DNA of 64,000 bases, taken from the NCBI GenBank assembly GCA_964411985.1, contig CAYPNF010000020.1, forward strand, positions 66,559 through 130,558. Direction: 5' to 3'. Below the pieces are notes generated by a model. The model saw only the letters and a program-made list of their open reading frames with translations, was not told the DNA's origin and ran no database searches. Positions within the stretch are counted from its first letter, which is position 1. Every line of letters starts with the position of its first letter. The translations under genes and the position numbers were made by a program. This document shows, piece after piece, positions 43,519 through 52,628 of the stretch. The DNA comes from CAYPNF01 sp964411985. GTDB taxonomy: Bacteria > Verrucomicrobiota > Verrucomicrobiia > Limisphaerales > J093.

Positions 43519-45141
43519 TTATTGACGCTTCAGCCCCATCTTATTCATCCGGAACAGCAAGGTGGTAGGCTTGATGCCGAGCAATTCGGAAGCGCTGTCA
43601 GGCCCTTTGATCTTCCAGCCGCACTTGCTCAGCGCAGCCAGAGTGTTCTCACGTTCATGCCGCTTCATTTCAGCCTCGGTGAGAACTTCAACTCCGGTTT
43701 GGATCCGCAGAGATGGCTTTGATGACACCGAGGCCGTCGGGTAATTCTCAAGCGGCAGTTTGAACTCCAACGGGCCGCCTCGCGCCAGTATGACCGCGCG
43801 TTCGATCACGTTCCGGAGTTCGCGGATGTTTCCCGGCCAGTCGTAATTCTTGAGCTGCTCGATTCCCGCCCGCGTCAGGCGAGGTTTCGGGCAACGAAGC
43901 TCTTTTGCGGAGAGTTCAACAAAGTGCTTTGCCAGAAGCGGAATGTCCTCCTTCCGTTCGTCCAGTGTTGGAACGTGTATCGGGAAAACACTCAGGCGAT
44001 AGTATAGGTCCTCCCGGAAACGGCCCGCGGTGACGTCTGCTTTCAAGTCCCGGTTGGTGGCCGCTATCACCCGCACGTCAGTGTGGCGGGTTCGGTCGTC
44101 GCCCACGCGCTCGTAGCATTTCTCCTGCAGAACCCGCAGCAGCTTGCTTTGCAGATCGCGGGGCACTTCGGCAATCTCGTCAAGAAAGAGCGTGCCTCCC
44201 TCCGCACTCTCAAACCGGCCGGCGCGGTCTTTGATGGCCCCGGTGAAAGCTCCCTTCACGTGGCCAAAAAATTCGCTCTCGAAGAGTTCTTTGGGAATGG
44301 AGGCGCAGTTGACGCGGACCAAGGGCTTGTCTTTGCGATGGCTGCGACGGTGGATTTCGCGGGCGACGAGTTCCTTGCCCGCGCCGGTCGGCCCCAGGAT
44401 GAGGACGGAAGCGTCGGTGCCGGCCACGAGGTCAATCTGGCTGATGATCTGCCGCAAAGGTGCGCTTTGGCCGACCAGTTCGCCGAACGCCTTTGCCTCC
44501 AGAACCTCTTCTTCGAGATAGGCGTTTTGTAATTCAAGTTGCGCCTTGAGGGTCTGGATTTCCTCGAACGCCCGCGCGTGGGAAATCGCCGCGCCAATGT
44601 GGTCGGCAAATATCCTGCCCCAGAGCGGGGCTTCAGAATCCAGGGGAGATCGAAAATACCCAACGGCAACTCCGAGAACCTCGCCCTTGAGCATAATCGG
44701 GACGGCCGCGAACGCGCGGATTTGCCGGGCTCGGAGCCAAGCCATTCCGAAGGCGGCTCCCAGTTCGGTATCGAGATTGGGGACGGCGAATTCCTTTCCG
44801 TCTGCGGCGGTGCGTCCAGGCAATCCGATGCCCATCGGGATGCGCAAGTTCAGGTCATCAAAACGAAGCGGGTCTCCTTGAGGGTGAGTGATCGTGTCTC
44901 CGCCCCCGGCCGCAAGATGCAGGCAGCGGGTCTGGTCGGCGCACAAGTCTTTCTGCGGACACCGCACGCAAAGATCGCCCTTGCCGACCAGCCAGATCTG
45001 GACGGCGGCGAAGTTGGGACGTTGCAAGCTGCGCTCGACGATTTTCTGAAGGAGTTTATCTAGGGACTTCTCGTGGGCGATTTCTAGGAGGAGCAGCGCC
45101 GCAAAGTTCGAATCCGAGATGGCTTCACCGGTTTGGCTCAT
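43519..45141 (-). CDS. Sigma-54-dependent transcriptional activator with GAF sensor
   Basis: 540 residues in three parts. The N-terminal GAF-like sensor (about 10-190) carries an unusual cysteine run C58-x2-C61-x5-C67-x5-C73 and HLAAGGGD. The AAA+ domain has Walker A GPTGAGKE (250-257), GAFTGA (297-302, sigma-54 contact), and Walker B FLDEIAE. A Fis-type helix-turn-helix ends the chain (LGIKPTTLLFRMNKMGLKRQ). The ATG at 45141 is chosen; the upstream frame to 45246 runs into the intergenic control region. Divergent from the thioredoxin-like/efflux operon, which has a -24/-12 promoter, so that operon is its likely target. Confidence 0.92.
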   Translation of the reverse strand: MSQTGEAISDSNFAALLLLEIAHEKSLDKLLQKIVERSLQRPNFAAVQIWLVGKGDLCVRCPQKDLCADQTRCLHLAAGGGDTITHPQGDPLRFDDLNLRIPMGIGLPGRTAADGKEFAVPNLDTELGAAFGMAWLRARQIRAFAAVPIMLKGEVLGVAVGYFRSPLDSEAPLWGRIFADHIGAAISHARAFEEIQTLKAQLELQNAYLEEEVLEAKAFGELVGQSAPLRQIISQIDLVAGTDASVLILGPTGAGKELVAREIHRRSHRKDKPLVRVNCASIPKELFESEFFGHVKGAFTGAIKDRAGRFESAEGGTLFLDEIAEVPRDLQSKLLRVLQEKCYERVGDDRTRHTDVRVIAATNRDLKADVTAGRFREDLYYRLSVFPIHVPTLDERKEDIPLLAKHFVELSAKELRCPKPRLTRAGIEQLKNYDWPGNIRELRNVIERAVILARGGPLEFKLPLENYPTASVSSKPSLRIQTGVEVLTEAEMKRHERENTLAALSKCGWKIKGPDSASELLGIKPTTLLFRMNKMGLKRQ

Positions 45142-45190
45142 GGCGGGATTGTCTGAAATAAGCCATGTGCATGCAATTAAATTGGGACAG

Positions 45191-45222
45191 AATTCCGAAC
45201 ATTCAGGAAACTGAACCGAATT
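45191..45222. promoter_or_regulatory. Candidate upstream activator site (dyad)
   Basis: An imperfect palindrome, AATTCCGAACATTCAG - GAAA - CTGAACCGAATT, in which AATTC/GAATT and TTCAG/CTGAA pair. It lies 64 bp before the -24 element and within the control region shared with the activator gene, a normal place for a sigma-54 enhancer. Only one clear copy is visible. Confidence 0.45.
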
Positions 45223-45285
45223 GTTAATGTCAAATGGAGTATGCATAACGCTGGAATACAGTTAGATACAACGATGCATGTCTTC

Positions 45286-45300
45286 TGGCATGGATGCTGC
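45286..45300 (+). promoter_or_regulatory. Sigma-54 (-24/-12) promoter
   Basis: TGGCATGGATGCTGC matches the consensus TGGCACG-N4-TTGC at all but two positions and keeps the invariant GG and GC with 10 bases between. Predicted transcription start is near 45311, about 69 bases before the GTG of the thioredoxin-like gene. Confidence 0.7.
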
Positions 45301-45379
45301 GTCATGTCATTTCGCGATGGCAACAGGTTCAGAACACAATTTCAGAACGTCGAGACACCCGTCCTCGCAGGAGTTCAGC

Positions 45380-45727
45380 GTGTCTGAGTTCGAGGGAATC
45401 CTTCGCGGTTCCAAACGGCTCGTATTGGCGGCGTTCCTCGCATCATGGAGTCAGCCTTGTAACATGCTGAATCCAATCCTCGAACAAATTCAAGGAGCGT
45501 ATAAGGGAATAGTCGAAGTCGTCATTGTTGATGCCGACCGCAATCCCGAACTGGGAGTTTGCTATGCGGTGGAGTCCATTCCAAGCCTCCTTTACCTCGT
45601 CGGCGACAGGATTTGCGGGCGGCACGTCGGACTCGTGAGCAGGGAGGTCATTGTCTCGGAGATTGAGCAACTGCTCGCGGAAAAACGGGCGGATACAGCG
45701 CCTGTCAGCGGAGCGATCCGCGAATAA
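45380..45727 (+). CDS. Thioredoxin-like protein with WSQPC active site
   Basis: 115 residues. The fold is that of thioredoxin (LVLAAFLASWSQPCNMLNPILEQI, VVIVDADRNPELGVCYAVESIPSLLYL, with the cis-proline in SIPS). The active site reads W-S-Q-P-C instead of W-C-G-P-C, so the N-terminal nucleophilic cysteine is serine (S24) and only C27 is left. The GTG at 45380 is chosen because AGGAG lies 6 bases upstream and the resulting length fits the family; an ATG at 45278 would start upstream of the sigma-54 promoter. First gene of the efflux operon. Confidence 0.75.
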   Translation: MSEFEGILRGSKRLVLAAFLASWSQPCNMLNPILEQIQGAYKGIVEVVIVDADRNPELGVCYAVESIPSLLYLVGDRICGRHVGLVSREVIVSEIEQLLAEKRADTAPVSGAIRE

Positions 45728-45757
45728 TCAAAGCGTAAACATCCATGACAAATCTAT

Positions 45758-46897
45758 ATGTCAAAACACGAAGAGAATAGGAATGTGTTGGTCGAGGCTG
45801 ATTGTCCGACGCGTGAATCAACCGCGACACCCGAAACGGACGGGAATGGCGAAACGGACAGTCTGAAGCCGGCAAATCGGGGCCGCCCCGGTGGGATGCT
45901 GCGGGCGGGACTCGGATTGGCCGGTGTGGTGTTGGCAGTCGCCGCTGCCGTCTGGTATTTCCGATTCATCGCGCCGTTTGAATCCACGGACAACGCCGCG
46001 TTCGAGGGGCGCGTGATGCCGGTGGCACCGCAGGTGGCGGGCCGGATCGCGCAACTCCTGGTGCAGGACAATCAGGAGGTGAAACAGGGCGAGTTGTTGC
46101 TGCAAATTGACGCGCGAGATTATGAGGTCCGGCTGGCGAAAGCGCAGGCCAGTCTCGCCGCCACCCGCAGCCGGGTCGAAGCGGCCAAGGCGCAGTTCGC
46201 TGTGGATCAGTCCAAAATCGCGCAAGAGAACGCAAACGTCAGCGCCGTCGAAGCGGAGGCAACCCGGGCCGAAGCCGACTGGAAGCGTTACCAGGGCGTC
46301 GAAAGCCGGGCGGTGGCCCGCAGCCAGGTGGACCTGGCGGAAGCGCAGGCGCGCGTGGCTCGCTCCCAAGTGGAAGTGGCACGAAACAAAGTGGTCGCGG
46401 CGGAAGCGCAATCGGGGCTCACCAAGGCCAGCCTGCAAACGGCGGAGGCGGACGTGCAGCAGAGCGAAGCGGCCATGCGCGAGGCGGAGTTGAATCTTTC
46501 CTACACGAAAGTGGTGGCGCCGGAAGCGGGCCGGGTTACCCGGCGCAACGCCGAGCCGGGAGCCTTTGTTCAGCCTGGCCAGTTGCTGATGGCCATTGTG
46601 CCTCGCGATTTCTGGGTGGTGGCCAACTTCAAGGAGACGCAGCTGACGCACCTGCAAGTCGGACAGCCGGTGGAGATCAAGGTGGACGCCTTCCCCGGCC
46701 GGAAACTCAGCGGCCGGATTGAGAGTTTTCAATCGGGCGCGGGGGCGCGCTTCAGCATGTTTCCGCCGGAAAACGCCTCGGGCAATTTCATCAAGGTCGT
46801 CCAACGCGTTCCGGTGAAGATCGTGCTGAACGCCGCACTGGATAGCGAACTGGCGGGGCCAGGAATGTCTGTCGAGGCGCGGGTGCGGGTGAAGTAG
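45758..46897 (+). CDS. EmrA-like HlyD-family efflux adaptor
   Basis: 379 residues: a cytoplasmic tail, one span (about 48-68), lipoyl half (GRVMPVAPQVAGRIAQLLVQDNQEVKQGELLLQID), an alanine-rich coiled-coil hairpin (about 130-260), second lipoyl half, and a beta-barrel domain (DFWVVANFKETQLTHLQVGQ). STDNAAFEGRVMPVAPQVAG is characteristic of EmrA/VceA adaptors. It works with the following DHA2 transporter and outer-membrane channel. Confidence 0.9.
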   Translation: MSKHEENRNVLVEADCPTRESTATPETDGNGETDSLKPANRGRPGGMLRAGLGLAGVVLAVAAAVWYFRFIAPFESTDNAAFEGRVMPVAPQVAGRIAQLLVQDNQEVKQGELLLQIDARDYEVRLAKAQASLAATRSRVEAAKAQFAVDQSKIAQENANVSAVEAEATRAEADWKRYQGVESRAVARSQVDLAEAQARVARSQVEVARNKVVAAEAQSGLTKASLQTAEADVQQSEAAMREAELNLSYTKVVAPEAGRVTRRNAEPGAFVQPGQLLMAIVPRDFWVVANFKETQLTHLQVGQPVEIKVDAFPGRKLSGRIESFQSGAGARFSMFPPENASGNFIKVVQRVPVKIVLNAALDSELAGPGMSVEARVRVK

Positions 46898-46907
46898 GGC
46901 AACGCTC

Positions 46908-48464
46908 ATGAAATCGAACGACCCCCATCCCCACATCAACCCGTGGTGGATCGCCGTCGCGGTGATCCTGCCCACTTTTCTGGAGGTGCTGGACTCGACG
47001 GTGGTGAGCGTGTCCCTGAGCAGCATTGCGGGCAATCTTTCCGCCACCACCACGGAGGCGACCTGGGTGCAGACCAGCTATCTGATTTCGAACGCCGTCA
47101 TATTGCCCGCCTCGGCCTGGTTCTCCTCATTTTTTGGACGGAAGCGTTTCTTGCTGGCCAGCATCGCGATCTTCACTTTGGCATCGTGTGTTTGTGGTGC
47201 CGCGTCAAGCCTGGGCGTTCTGATCGTGGCCCGCGTCATTCAGGGAGCGGGTGGCGGAGCGCTGCAGCCGCTGTCCCAAGCCATCCTGTTGGAGAGTTTT
47301 CCTCCACAAAAGCATGGCGTCGCCATGGCGGCATGGGGTTTGGGCATTGTCATTGCGCCGGTTCTTGGGCCGGTGCTGGGCGGATGGGTGACCGACGATT
47401 ATTCCTGGCGGTGGTTGTTTTTCATGAATATTCCGCTGGGATTGTTGGCTTTCTGGCTCTGCAACCGCTTTGTGTTTGACCCCGCCTATATCCGCGCTGC
47501 CAAGCCGGGTCGCATTGACGGGATCGGCTTCGGTCTGATGGCTCTTTGGCTGGGCACCTTGCAGATCGTGCTGGACAAGGGGCAGGACGCCGACTGGTTC
47601 GAGGCCGTGTGGGTGCGCTGGTTCTCGGTGATCTCCGTGGTTGGCTTCATTGGTTTTGTGTTCCGCCAGTTGCGTGGCAGCCATCCGATTGCTGACCTGC
47701 GTGTTTTCAAAAACCGCAATTTCGCCGTCGGCACCGTGTTGATCAGCATTGCGGCCGTGGTGATTTATGGGCCGTTGACGATCTTGCCACTCTTCCTCCA
47801 GAGCCTCATGGGCTACAGCGCCTTGGACAGCGGCATGGCTCAACTGTGGCGCGGGATCGGCACCTTCATCACCGTGCCGCTGGTCGGAATGCTGATCAAT
47901 CATGTGGACAACCGGAAGATGATCGCCGGCGGCTTTCTGCTGCTCGGTCTTTCCGGCTGGGGTTATGGCGGATTCAATCTGGAGTTTGCGCGGCAGAATT
48001 TAATCTGGCCGACATTCATCCAAGGCGTGGGGTTGGGGCTGTGCATGATTCCGTTGATGACCATCGCCATGGGCATGTTGAAGAAAGAGGAGATGGGCAA
48101 TGCGGCGGGGATCTTCGCCCTGGCAAGAAATCTGGCTGGAGGCGTCGGCATCTCGCTCATGGTTGCCCTGGAGACGCGCGCCGCCCAGCGGCATCAAGCC
48201 GATTTGGTGACCCATTTGACGCCGTTCGATACGGCGCTGCAACAGGCCCAACAGGGTCTGCACGCCGCTCTGTCGGCGCAAGCCGGCCCCATGCAGGCTG
48301 GGGAGATGGCGAATGGCGTCATCTATCGCGAACTGACGCGGCAGTCGCACATGCTCAGCTACATCGACGACTTTCGCTGGCTGGCAGTCATCTGCCTCGT
48401 GGTCATCCCGCTGGCCTTTCTGCTCAAACGGGTGTTCGTCAAGGAACCGCTCGCAGTCCATTGA
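46908..48464 (+). CDS. DHA2-family drug:H+ antiporter, EmrB-like
   Basis: 518 residues with 14 predicted spans. Early motif FLEVLDSTVVSVSLSSIAG, the motif A-like FFGRKRFLL, and motif C GPVLGGWVTDDYSWRWLFF show the DHA2/EmrB-QacA antiporter type. An extracytoplasmic loop rich in Gln/Ala (QRHQADLVTHLTPFDTALQQ) precedes the last span, as in EmrB. 10 bp after the adaptor gene. Exports amphipathic compounds; substrate unknown. Confidence 0.92.
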   Translation: MKSNDPHPHINPWWIAVAVILPTFLEVLDSTVVSVSLSSIAGNLSATTTEATWVQTSYLISNAVILPASAWFSSFFGRKRFLLASIAIFTLASCVCGAASSLGVLIVARVIQGAGGGALQPLSQAILLESFPPQKHGVAMAAWGLGIVIAPVLGPVLGGWVTDDYSWRWLFFMNIPLGLLAFWLCNRFVFDPAYIRAAKPGRIDGIGFGLMALWLGTLQIVLDKGQDADWFEAVWVRWFSVISVVGFIGFVFRQLRGSHPIADLRVFKNRNFAVGTVLISIAAVVIYGPLTILPLFLQSLMGYSALDSGMAQLWRGIGTFITVPLVGMLINHVDNRKMIAGGFLLLGLSGWGYGGFNLEFARQNLIWPTFIQGVGLGLCMIPLMTIAMGMLKKEEMGNAAGIFALARNLAGGVGISLMVALETRAAQRHQADLVTHLTPFDTALQQAQQGLHAALSAQAGPMQAGEMANGVIYRELTRQSHMLSYIDDFRWLAVICLVVIPLAFLLKRVFVKEPLAVH

Positions 48465-48476
48465 ACTTACTAGCTT

Positions 48477-49973
48477 ATGAACTCATTCACGCGTTTGAGA
48501 ACCGATGCCTGCTCTGGTCTGGCGGCCTTCGCCCTGTGCATCGGCCTGATGGCGGGCTGCTCGGTTGGCCCGAATTACCGGCAGCCCAAGCTGGCAACAC
48601 CTTCAAATTGGAGCGAGCCCCTCTCCGGTGGCGAAGCTGCCGCGTTGGACTGGTGGAAAAACTTCAACGACCCGCTGCTGGATTCGCTGATTGGCCAGGT
48701 CGTGAACTCCAATCTGGAGGTGCGCGTCGCCGCGGCCCGCGTGCGTGAGGCCCGCGCACAATACCGCATCGCTGCGGCCGCGCTGGGGCCTTCTGTGGGC
48801 GCATCCGGCTCCTATGCGCGCCAAAAGCAAAGCGAGAACCAGCCCATCATCGGCTCGCTGCCCCTCCCGGCGAACGTCCCTTTTGAGAACAACTATTATC
48901 AGGCGGGATTCGATGCCGCTTGGGAGATTGACCTGTTTGGGGGCACACGCCGCGCCACCGAAGCGGGCAAGGCGGAGCTGGCCGCCGCCGAGTTTGGCCT
49001 GCAACACGTGTGGATCACGATGGCGAGTGAAGTGGCGCGCAACTATGTTGAATTGCGCGGCCACCAGCACCGGCTGGCCATCGTCCGCAAAAACGTGCAG
49101 GCACAGGAGGATGCGCTGGCGATCACTCGGGAGCGGTTCAAAAACGGGCTGACCACCGATCTTGATGTCCAACAGGCGGCCACCTTGCTGGCGACAACCC
49201 GGTCGGAAATTCCAGCGCTGGAAACACAGGTCGAGTTTGGCATCCATCGCCTGGGCATTTTGATCGGACAACCGCCCGGCGCGCTGCGGGAGGAACTGTC
49301 CGCCGTCGCGCCGGTGCCGGTGATCTCGTCGGGAGTGCCGGTGGGACTGCCCTCGGAGTTGCTGTTGCGCCGGCCGGACATCCGGATGGCCGAGCGCCGG
49401 CTTGCGGCCGCAACCGCGCGCATTGGCGTGGCAACCGCTGACTTGTTTCCCAAATTTTCGCTCACCGGCGTGGCGGGATTTCAAAGCGTGAGCACCAGCG
49501 ATTGGTTTACGAAGGGAAGCAGCTTCTGGTCGGTTGGCCCAACCGTGCAGTGGCGGATTTTCGACTCCGGCCGCATGCGCGCCAACATCCGCGTGCAAGA
49601 CGCCCGCCAGGAACAGGCGCTGGCCGTGTATGAGCAGATTGCTTTGAACGCTTTTGAAGAAGTGGAAAACGCCCTGGTCGCTTACGCCAAGGAACAGGAG
49701 CGCCAGCGCGCTCTCGAAGAAGCGGTCTGGTCCAGCGCGGAATCGCTTCATTTGGCGCAGCAACTTTACACCAATGGCCTGGCCAGTTTCCTGAATGTGC
49801 TCGATGCCGAACGTTCCTCCTATCGCGCGGAGGACGCGCTGGCGCAAAGCCGGTCGGCCGTGAGTCAAAACGTCATCGCGCTCTACAAGGCCCTTGGTGG
49901 CGGGTGGGATGTCGAACCGCTGGCCAGCCTTGCGGCCGATTCCAATTCAGTGCGTCAGGCAATTGGTGATTGA
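48477..49973 (+). CDS. NodT/OprM-type outer-membrane efflux lipoprotein
   Basis: 498 residues. A leader ending GLMAGC is followed by SVGPNYRQP, the usual start of NodT-family channels. Two homologous halves of long coiled coils contain DALAITRERFKNGLTTDLDV and LHLAQQLYTNGLASFLNVLDAERS, the paired repeat of TolC-like barrels. 12 bp after the antiporter gene, completing an inner-membrane / adaptor / outer-membrane set. Confidence 0.92.
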   Translation: MNSFTRLRTDACSGLAAFALCIGLMAGCSVGPNYRQPKLATPSNWSEPLSGGEAAALDWWKNFNDPLLDSLIGQVVNSNLEVRVAAARVREARAQYRIAAAALGPSVGASGSYARQKQSENQPIIGSLPLPANVPFENNYYQAGFDAAWEIDLFGGTRRATEAGKAELAAAEFGLQHVWITMASEVARNYVELRGHQHRLAIVRKNVQAQEDALAITRERFKNGLTTDLDVQQAATLLATTRSEIPALETQVEFGIHRLGILIGQPPGALREELSAVAPVPVISSGVPVGLPSELLLRRPDIRMAERRLAAATARIGVATADLFPKFSLTGVAGFQSVSTSDWFTKGSSFWSVGPTVQWRIFDSGRMRANIRVQDARQEQALAVYEQIALNAFEEVENALVAYAKEQERQRALEEAVWSSAESLHLAQQLYTNGLASFLNVLDAERSSYRAEDALAQSRSAVSQNVIALYKALGGGWDVEPLASLAADSNSVRQAIGD

Positions 49974-50226
49974 ATCCTGAGATGGCGGGATTTCCATGGT
50001 CATGATTGCAGTGGATCGTTGGCAACTAACCGCCCGTGCTTCGAGACAACGGCTTTTGCAGGACCCACCCTCCAGAACGCTTTGAAAACTCCACGCTCGC
50101 GAATGGCTGGACGTTCATTCCGCAACTTCTCACGGATTCAGGGGTTTGTCTCACCAAGCGAGGTTCGAATAGTCCACCGGCAGAGTCTCCAGGATGGGCC
50201 TGAACTTGTAACAGTATAGCTCGTAC
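49974..50226. other. Spacer between the efflux operon and IS66 remnant
   Basis: 253 bp with no recognisable gene. The last 70 bases or so may be the 3' end of the IS66 element, but no terminal inverted repeat could be paired because the other end is lost. Confidence 0.4.
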
Positions 50227-51090
50227 TCAGGGGGGCTTGTCGAGCGGGGAGAGCTTTGAAGGCTTGGACTTCTTATCCGGAGGATGCCTATAGAGGGCGG
50301 CTTGGGCGTGGACGGTATCCTTGGTGAAGAGATCCAGGAGGAAGTGGTGCGCCTTCTTGCCTTGGCGGCGGGCGGTCTCCAGCAGACTGCGGAGGACACT
50401 GTGGTTTTCCAGCCCCTGATCGGAACGGGTGCCTTGGATGACGCGACGCATGATCACCACGGGGCGCAGACTGCGTTCGGCCAGGTTGTTGGTGGGAGGG
50501 ACCTTGGGCCGATCGAAGCAGGTGAAGAGGAGTTTTTGTTCCTTGCCCCGGAGTCGCTGGCGAAAGGTCTTGGCTGGGGCATAGTGGAAGGGCCTGGCAC
50601 AAAGTCGACGTAGTCTGGCCCGCAGGGCGCGACCTTGCTTTTTGGCGGCTTTGGCCCGCCAGGGACCTTGGTTGAGGCGCTGATGAGCCTGACAAGCATC
50701 GTGGATCAGGCCCTGGACCCCCTGGCAGAACTGGCGGGCCTGGGGATCGGCCCCCGGGCCCTTGAGCAGAGCCAATTCCTGGTCGAGTTCTTTGGCCTTG
50801 GTCTTCATGTGGTCGAGGCAAGATTGGCGGTACTTGGGATGAACGCCGTTGTAGGAAGCGTAGGCGTCGGCGACCAGGACGCCGGGGAAGCGCTCGCCCA
50901 AGAGGATTTGCGCCGCCTCGGCGGAGCGGTGCGCATCCAGATGAAAGGCGGCCAGGTCCTGATCGCCGGCAAACCAAACCCAGAAGTTGCGGCCATCGTG
51001 GCGCCAGGAGGTTTCGTCGGCGTGGGCCACGGGCAGGGAGCGGACTTTGTCCAGCAAGTCGGCATAGAGGGGCAGGCCCCGGAAAAAAAG
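50227..51090 (-). pseudogene. IS66-family transposase, N-terminally truncated
   Basis: About 287 codons of the C-terminal half of a TnpC-type IS66 transposase (usual length about 500). RTDLFFRGLPLYADLLDKVR leads into the DDE core: HADETSWRHDGRNFWVW, VADAYASYNGVHP, and NNLAERSLRPVVIMRRV. The frame is cut at 51090-51098 by the IS4-family element. On the far side of that element no IS66 coding sequence follows in frame (a stop is met at once), so the N-terminal half had probably been lost already. TnpA and TnpB are absent. Confidence 0.82.
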
Positions 51091-51140
51091 GTCAGTCCGG
51101 AATGGCGCTTAGTTAAGGGCTCGACAATTTGGCATGTTGG

Positions 51141-52607
51141 TTAGAGGTGATAACGGTTGCGGTGAAGGATTTCCGGGTACTTTTTCCGGTGACGGGTCAG
51201 AAGTGGGTACGGTTTAGGTCGACGCTTGAGCGCGCGCGGCTCTCTTCGGCCAGGCCGCAGGGGCACCTCATCCTCGGCGATCATGCGGTACATGTCCTCT
51301 TCTAGCCTGCGGCGCCGCTTTAGGGTGGAGGCTCGCAACAAGGCTTCTCCGTACGCATGCATGGCCGAGAGGGTTCCGGCAAAACTGATGCGCTCGATCC
51401 GGCGTCCATGTCGGCGGGCGGCCTCCAAGGCCGTGCGCCGTACCAGGTTGTGCACCAGAAGATGCATCCGCATCTCCCGTTCCACCGTTTCCGGGGTTTT
51501 ACAGCTCAAGTGGTCCATCTGCAGGATCGATTTGATGTCGCGGAAACTCAGTTCCATGTTCCAACGCCGCAAATAGAGCTTGGTCAGCTCCGCCGCCGGA
51601 TACCGGATCGGATCCAAGAGGGTGGTCACCAAGAGGACCGAGCGAGTGCGAAAGCCGCGGACATGCGCCCGAACTTTGAGGACCCTCACCGTCACGGTAT
51701 CGGGGAGCCGATCCCACTCTGGAGCCGAGAGGTACTTGGGACGGCAAGCTCCTTTGGACCAAGTCACCAAGCGCTCGTTCTTTCCCAGCGGCTTGCCTCG
51801 GCGCAAGTCGATCTTCCGGCTGGCCGTGTTCGCCCGAAAAACCGCGTGGAGGCCGAGTCGAACGCACTGAGCCAAGACCACAAAGTTGCCAAACCCCCGG
51901 TCGCCCAAGAGCACTTCACCCCGACGTAGAGACTCGAGTAAGCCGGGCAAGAGGCTCAATTCGTGCTGATACCAGTGGCCCGTGATCCAGGTGCGGATCA
52001 AACCTGTGCTCAGGCAGAAGAAGGCTAGGAGCCGGGCGATGGGAAAACCGCACCCCGGCTTCTGAACGCGCGGTTGCGGGTAGAGGGCTTGATTCTCCGG
52101 GGTGTCGGCCATCGTAAAGCAGGTGCCATCCAGGACGCTTACGCGATGGCCGCACCAGAGGTCGCCTTCGGTGATCAGGCTCTGGGCATCCTGGAGCAGG
52201 TCCTGGTGGATGGAGTCCAGGCGATCCAGGGGCAGTTTGCCACGGGCGGTGCAATAGGGGCCGGTGTCGTCGGCGGGGGGCGGTTGGTCCCGGGAGATGC
52301 GCAGGGCTCGCGCCTGGCGAACGGCGTCCCGGCAGGAGGAGCCGGCCTGGGCACTCTGCCACAGGAAGGTCCAGAAGGTGAGCCAGAGGGGCCAGCGGCG
52401 GGTGCGCGAGAAGTCGCCCTCGTCCTCTTGGGAAAAGCGATGGGCTGGGATCCAGACCGAGCAGAGGAGCTGGAGTTGGTGAAGGGAGTCCTGGGCCAGA
52501 GCCTGGAACTTTCTGGCATGGTGTTCGAAGTCATCGGACCACGCGGGGAAAAAGGGTGTCGCCAGAAGACAGTGTCTATACTGTCCTATGGTTTGACAAC
52601 TTGGCAA
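51141..52607 (-). CDS. IS4-family transposase
   Basis: The catalytic C-terminal signature YLRRWNMELSFRDIK is the Y-(2)-R-(3)-E-(6)-K box of IS4-type DDE transposases; upstream aspartates lie in VSVLDGTCFTM and LLGDRGFGNFVV. The N-terminal start is uncertain: no in-frame ATG occurs in a sensible place. A TTG at 52607 is used here; a CTG at 52565 is also possible. The frame stays open to 52757 but would then overlap the divergent gene. Intact, hence possibly active. Confidence 0.85.
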   Translation of the reverse strand: MPSCQTIGQYRHCLLATPFFPAWSDDFEHHARKFQALAQDSLHQLQLLCSVWIPAHRFSQEDEGDFSRTRRWPLWLTFWTFLWQSAQAGSSCRDAVRQARALRISRDQPPPADDTGPYCTARGKLPLDRLDSIHQDLLQDAQSLITEGDLWCGHRVSVLDGTCFTMADTPENQALYPQPRVQKPGCGFPIARLLAFFCLSTGLIRTWITGHWYQHELSLLPGLLESLRRGEVLLGDRGFGNFVVLAQCVRLGLHAVFRANTASRKIDLRRGKPLGKNERLVTWSKGACRPKYLSAPEWDRLPDTVTVRVLKVRAHVRGFRTRSVLLVTTLLDPIRYPAAELTKLYLRRWNMELSFRDIKSILQMDHLSCKTPETVEREMRMHLLVHNLVRRTALEAARRHGRRIERISFAGTLSAMHAYGEALLRASTLKRRRRLEEDMYRMIAEDEVPLRPGRREPRALKRRPKPYPLLTRHRKKYPEILHRNRYHL

Positions 52608-52628
52608 GATCGTTTTAGAACCAAGGGT

